NCBI GenBank assembly: GCA_033439265.1
Contig: JAVTVX010000004.1
Location: 16,195,701 to 16,259,700 of the forward strand
Source of the DNA: Dillenia suffruticosa
Taxonomy: Eukaryota > Streptophyta > Magnoliopsida > Dilleniales > Dilleniaceae
Direction: 5' to 3'
Length of the DNA stretch: 64,000 bases
Position 1 is the first letter of the stretch, and each line of letters starts with the position of its first letter. The notes under the pieces are model-generated. The model worked only from the letters and a program-made list of their open reading frames with translations. It did no database searches and had not been told where the DNA came from. Both the position numbers and the translations under genes were made by a program. Below, piece by piece: positions 58,622-64,000 of this stretch.

Positions 58622-60517
58622 GCTTTCTAACAATCAGCTGGGCCAAAGTTACCCATCAAAGTCGTGTTCTCTTCTTTTTTTTTTTTTTCTTTTTTTATTC
58701 TTTTTTATTTTGGTACCTTCTTTCCTTTATGTTTTTTCTTGGGGAAAAGATTTTGTATATCAAATACTTTTGAATCCTATGCCCGTGAGAATATTGCGTG
58801 ATCTTTTAGTCCTTTATGGGTTGATTACATCTTACGTAAACGAAGATCCCATTCCTCAAATGTTTCTTTAGTCATTTTTTTTCTTAATATTTGAATCGAT
58901 CGATATTCAGTATAATATTCTGACTAATTCGATACGATTTTTTAATAAATTCTTTTTAGGGTAGAATTTTTTTAATATAATTTTTTTTTTCAAAATTTAA
59001 ATCTGACTCTTAATTTATAGATTTAATATTTTTTTTATTATACCAACTCTCGGATGATTTTCCAGTGAGTTTTTCAATTCAACAACCTTGGACCAATGTT
59101 GATGAAATAATGCCTCTTAGCATCCATATCTTAGCTACGCACGTAAAGGGGGTTAGTGTCATTGCAAAGATTTATCATTTATCATTATAAACATAATTTA
59201 TTTATTCTTTAAGTATAATTATTTTTTTAATATGACAAAATGTGATAGAACATTTTTTAATAAATCACTTCTAAAAAATCTTGCTAGTTGGATAAGAAAG
59301 TAATAATTTTCAACGACTTTCAAGGGTGCCGTAGGGAAAAACAATCTAAAGTGGATATCCTCTGTGCATGCGCTATCCTTATCGGTCTACGTTGTATTCA
59401 ATTATGACCATTCGATTTATTTACCCAAACTAACTAAATTATTAAAATCCTTTATTACAAAATCCTTTTAAGAAATACTGTTTTCTATTCATATTTATAT
59501 AAAGATAATATATATCATTCATATCAATTTATAACTATAAACTATAATTTTAAAATTTAAAATTTACTTATAATTTTAGTTCATGAAATATCATTTTAAA
59601 AATTTTAAATAAATTAAATTTTAGAAGTAAAAATGAATGAAATAGGAGGAGAGAAAAATACGTGAGTGAAAATCTCAAGTTTAGGAGTTAAAAGGTTGTA
59701 AAATAGACTAGACATTGGAAATTTGGAAATAGAACGGTAAAAACTAAAAACCTTTTATTAATTATATATTCCCCGTTATTAATTTTAATTTTTAGATTTT
59801 TTTTTTAAATTTTAATTATAATATTAAAATAATATTTATATGAATAAAATTTATCTATAAAATATATATAATATTTTTAATTAACTCGATTAATTTGTTT
59901 TGATTAAAATAAAAATTGTAATAACGGATAGTTGTACCAAATTAAAGTTCAGTTTTACCTATAATCAAATTAAGTATCTAATAAACTATCCAAAATATAA
60001 ACAAATATTTAGGGAGAAATGGTTTTTTAAAACTGAACAGTACTCACTCCCATCTATCCTTTCACGTTATTGAATTTGTTAACACTTTTTATACTATTAT
60101 TATTTTTTCAGATGCTATTTTTACCTGGTTTTCTTGAAACACAGTGACTAAAAAGGGGCAGAGAGAGAGTTCTGTTTGTAATCGTTGAAATAGCACTGGG
60201 GACACGAGAAGATGGCTCACATCATGACTGCTAAACATAGTAAACTTACGCCAGTGCCTTACTGGTGCAAGTAATAAGAGTGCTACGTGGCTTTTAACTA
60301 AAATTATTTTTGTGGAGAAAATTTATCCCGATGAATTTGATAGTTAGTTTAAAATAGAATAATCAAGGTAAATTAAATTAATTATGAATATCTATCGAGC
60401 AAGAAAGAAAATATAGTAAACCAATCCATACGCGATTCAAAAAGGCCAACCCATATGATATTCTGTCAGGTAACGACAATGATATAAACCGTGTCTATTC
60501 TACATTGTAACCCCATG

Positions 60518-60518
<1 letters not shown>
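58622..60518. other. ERF upstream region, AT-rich
   Basis: No gene supported. Near the ERF gene there is a T-rich stretch (58674-58712). Farther out, only AT-rich sequence with no identifiable element ends. Regulatory sites for the ERF gene may lie here but none is called. Confidence 0.45.

Positions 60519-60560
<42 letters not shown>
60519..60560. repeat. (CT)n microsatellite
   Basis: About 20 uninterrupted CT dinucleotides. Confidence 0.97.
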
Positions 60561-60561
<1 letters not shown>

Positions 60562-61106
60562 GCTGCCATTTTTGACCAGCAATTTCCTTTGCCCATTACG
60601 CAAGCCAGGCATGCAATCGACGGATGTGACTGCAATTTTCCTCACATTCACTCAAGATTAGGTCACTCCACATGCCACTTATTATTGCTTTTTATTATTA
60701 CTTTTGGTATCACAACTACCCCTCAATTTACTCGGTACCGTCCAAGTTTCGATCTCAGGAGACATACATCGTTCCAACGACTTCTTCTCGTTTAAGTGAT
60801 GAATTGCATCATGCCTCCTGAAATCCACCCAAGGTCGCGTAATTTCATAGATGGCTTTTCACACCTCATAAAGTTGATGGCCTCAACCCCTAACAATTGT
60901 AATTTGTGGTTAAGATATTAGCCAAATAGCATCATTCTTATATATTTTCTCAAAAGCCATGGATATATTATTTATAGTCTATAAACCCCAAGTTTGTTTT
61001 AGTTAAAAAGGTATAATATGCACCTCATTCCACATTTAAATATAAAAATATAGATCAAGATTACATACAAGACAAAATTACTATGTCAACAGGGGCTAAA
61101 TTATTA

Positions 61107-61124
61107 ATATATATATATATATAT
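61107..61124. repeat. (AT)n microsatellite
   Basis: About nine AT dinucleotides inside AT-rich DNA. Confidence 0.9.
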
Positions 61125-61250
61125 GAATTATATGAACCGTGAAAGTTTGACATTAAAAATATTAAATTTAAGCGCATGATAGAAATTGAGTGATGCCAAT
61201 GCTGTCGCCAAGTGCAATGCAAAGTTTGGCCAGATATGACATGAAAATAA

Positions 61251-61447
61251 GGGTGTTTGGTTCATATCCAGAAAGGAATGAAAGACCTTGATGTGGGCTT
61301 CATAAAACCCACACTTTTATTTGGTTTCACAAACCCTATATTTGGGGGTTTCATTTTTAAGTTTTTATATTCATTCTATTAATTCAAACAATTCATATAA
61401 ATTTCAATCTAATTCTTGATTTCTATTTTCTTTAACCAAACACCACT
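61251..61447. mobile_element. Tourist-like (PIF/Harbinger) MITE
   Basis: 197 bp with an 11-base perfect inverted repeat (ggtgtttggtt at 61252-61262 and aaccaaacacc at 61434-61444), flanked by TAA at 61248-61250 and 61448-61450. A terminal GGGTGTTTGGTT and a TAA duplication are typical of PIF/Harbinger MITEs. The extreme ends differ by two bases, so the outer boundary is approximate. Confidence 0.6.
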
Positions 61448-61989
61448 TAAATAACAAAATATTCATTACAAAAGATGTCTTAATTTTTTTGCAATGTGCA
61501 TCTGGCAATACCTATTATGCTTTACCAAGCTCATTGGCCAGAGGTAGCCATCATCACAAGTTTTTAGCCACATTACACTATTTGCTTCTAATGGCATCGC
61601 TGAATTTTGTAATGCACTATTTCGTCACTGTGTGCGTCGCTAGCATGTGCCCATGCGGAGATATTACCCCTGAAGTACGGGAATCTTTAACATCCCACAT
61701 TTGCTAGTGATGATATATAATCCAATGGCTCATTACTATGAAACATAGAAAGCCCACAATCAAAAAGCCTATAGGGTAATAAATGACCTTTGGGCCGATC
61801 TCGGGTGAACTACTTTTCGGGAAGACACCCTCTCAACCTAATGTAAGGTCACGTATTGAGAAATCAGTAAAATATGCATTTGCATTTGGATAATTATTTG
61901 TTTAGCATATTTAGATTTGTTTCGCATTGCATTGTCCTAAGATTGTTGAAACTTTTATGTTCAATTCATGTCTAGATTTTAAGTTTGTG

Positions 61990-64000
61990 GTTTAAATCAT
62001 AAATCGAGTATATTAAAATTGGTATAGACTAGTGGGACATACCGACAAATGAGAGCAGTCAAAATAAGCCAACAAGAGAGCCAACCAAATTAGGGCTTGA
62101 TGGGGAACCCATAAAAGGTTTGGTGTGGGATCTCAAAGAACACATGATACACACTCTTCATGGCACACATCACTATACTTGGAGGGCCCACATCTCACTT
62201 ATGTAGAGAGAGATAAAAAAAAAAAGGTGAGAGATTGAGAGAGGAACCTTATTTCATACACTTTATCTTCCAAAAAAAAAAAAAATACCTATTCCCATGT
62301 CCCCTTTTCCTCTCACAAAAAAAACCTCCAACTCCATGAAAATCATCATCTAAGCTTCAAATAAACTATTTTCATCAATATATATACTAACCCTAGCTTT
62401 TGACTAGCAACAAAGGGTGTAAAGAGCATAGAAATCATCATTAGAATCCAAAAGATGTTTGGAGAGGAAAAGGTAGGAAGTTCAAGGAATAATTTACAAG
62501 TTTAATGTAAGTATCATACTTGTATTTTATTGATGTATAATAATTTTGTAGAATATGCTTTTACATGTGATTATGTTGTTAGAACGCAGATTAAATGGAT
62601 TTGAGAGAAAGCAATCACGTTCTTGGATGAAAAACTAGGAATTTGGCATACTGGATAGTTTGATTATTTCTTGATTTTTGGCTTATACTTTTTCTATACC
62701 ACTACAAATCGAGTGAGCTTTTCTTTTGATGAAAATAAGTTTCCATATTATATATGACTTGAAAGATTTTATTGAGATTTGAATTTTTAGTGAATTTTCA
62801 AAATAGCATGATTTTTTTAAGATACTGCCTTGTTTTTGCCCCTTTTCCCATTTGAAATTTATTTTAGTTTTGAATTATCTTCTGAATGAATTAGTCTAAA
62901 CTCTGAATATGAACATTGTAGAATTATGTCTCGCCTTTAAATTGCCACTAAAATCATTTCAATTAGATATGTGTGGCGAAAATTATGTTGATATTATTGT
63001 GACTGCTCATGTTATATTGTGAAATTTGGCTGCAATATTAATTGATCTGAGGATTCATGTGTGATTGGAATTTGTCCAAATTATAAATATAAAAGTTGTA
63101 GAATAATTCTTAACTTTAAGTGACAATTGGAATCATCTTAATCCAGGTGTTGTAACATAAGTTATGATAGTTTTATTAAAGTATGTTTGTGTTGGAAACT
63201 TATTGAAATGACTTATTGGTGTGCAATGAGTTGGTTGATTATATGGATTTTATATTTGTGATCTTTGGTTATGAATTTGGTATAATATTTGTGATAATTG
63301 TGATATTTGTGATTATTATATCGTGAGAATAACAAAAAATATAAAGAGAATGTGATAACACAAAAATACTTCTGAAAGTTTTGTGAAACCTACGGACGTA
63401 ATTTGAGGAATTATGGAGAATCATAAAGAAATATAAAGAGAAAGTGATAATACAAAGATTCTTCCGAAAGTTTTGCAAAACCTATTGGCAAAATTTAAGG
63501 AATACAGTTAGTATAAGGAGTTTCAAAAGTTTTGCGAATCTTAAGAGTGAAAATTGAGAAATTATGGATCTCTTCTATCTGTGAGAGTGGAATTATAAAT
63601 AAGTGAAGTGTCTGAAATGTCTAACCCAAAAAAGACCTAAATTACATTTAGGAATTCCAAATTTTAGCTTACTCTTCCAAACCCTCATATACTAACTTGA
63701 TTCGATATTTTATTCATTTTTTTAATTACTAAGTTAAATTAAAGCAATAAAAATGAAAAAGATAATGACTGCAAAAGGGAAATCGCACTTGTTTTCTTGA
63801 GAATGATAGAGATAATGTGTATCTATTGTGCACTATTCTATGCTTATGCTATTTGTATGGTGATATTGATATTCCTGTGAATGCTTGCTAGTTATGCATG
63901 CTATTGATCCCTCATGTACTTGCTCAACTAATATGGACCCCATTATTATTATTTTCAAGTGACTAGGGAGACGAGAGAGAATCACATGGTAGAGACATTT
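61990..64000 (+). mobile_element. Possible partial gypsy LTR at the window edge
   Basis: Composition and order recall gypsy LTRs: 'accaaattagggctt' and a GA/A-rich stretch (62090-62340), AT-rich middle, a duplicated block 'gaaatataaagagaa-gtgataa-acaaa' (63341-63370 and 63427-63457), then 'cttgctcaactaatatggac' and 'gagacgagagagaatc' close to the edge. No ends, duplication or coding region are visible, so this is tentative. Confidence 0.3.

Noticed and set aside
61489-61707. 72-codon forward open frame
   Set aside because: Isolated, no resemblance to known proteins, and no exon-like borders or promoter were found.

Overview
The window is plant nuclear DNA, most likely from a eudicot. It is a dense nest of transposable elements with one recognisable host gene. 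The evidence is Ty1/copia and chromovirus-type Ty3/gypsy elements with plant tRNA-Met primer-binding sites, a plant LINE with a C-terminal RNase H, En/Spm (CACTA) elements with TNP2-type transposase, and a plant-specific AP2/ERF transcription factor with a spliced intron.

Layout. 1-1391 is the right end of a CACTA element that runs off the left edge and sits in the RNase H of a copia element (1392-1958). 1965-6195 is a 5'-truncated, decayed LINE carrying two internal tandem duplications. 6735-7112 and 17530-18440 are two halves of a degenerate array of the heptamer GTYRACC. The array is split by a complete Ty3/gypsy (Tekay/Del-like) element, 7118-17502, with ~3.1 kb LTRs and the target duplication CTCAA. 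From 20028 a very old copia element begins; its integrase is interrupted at 22984 and resumes at 49526.

The interruption is a 26.5 kb CACTA element (22984-49525) with CACTACAAAA ends and an AAT target duplication. It carries a reverse-strand Ulp1-like (C48) cysteine protease gene (31613-28560), two paralogous transposon-associated ORFs with coiled-coil tails (33095-34118 and 37170-38758), a TNP2/DUF4218/DUF4216 transposase gene (40807-44375), a second gene resembling Transposase_24 proteins (45421-47275), and three GC-rich islands. Nested inside are a reverse-strand gypsy solo LTR (23624-26562, target duplication GTCGT) and a small non-autonomous CACTA element (47587-48843, target duplication TAA). 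The copy at 1-1391 belongs to the same CACTA family.

Right of 53.5 kb the sequence is mostly AT-rich intergenic DNA. The one apparently intact host gene is a two-exon ERF003-like AP2/ERF gene on the reverse strand (58453-57816), with a TATA box and a candidate poly(A) signal. Further right are a CT microsatellite, a Tourist-like MITE and a possible partial gypsy LTR at the window edge.

How the parts relate: the copia element is oldest (LTRs roughly 78% identical by eye). The large CACTA landed in it, and the solo LTR and small CACTA landed in that. The Tekay-like element is much younger (LTRs roughly 97-98% identical by eye), yet its gag-pol is badly broken, so it was probably mobilised in trans. 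All identity figures are eye estimates, not computed alignments.
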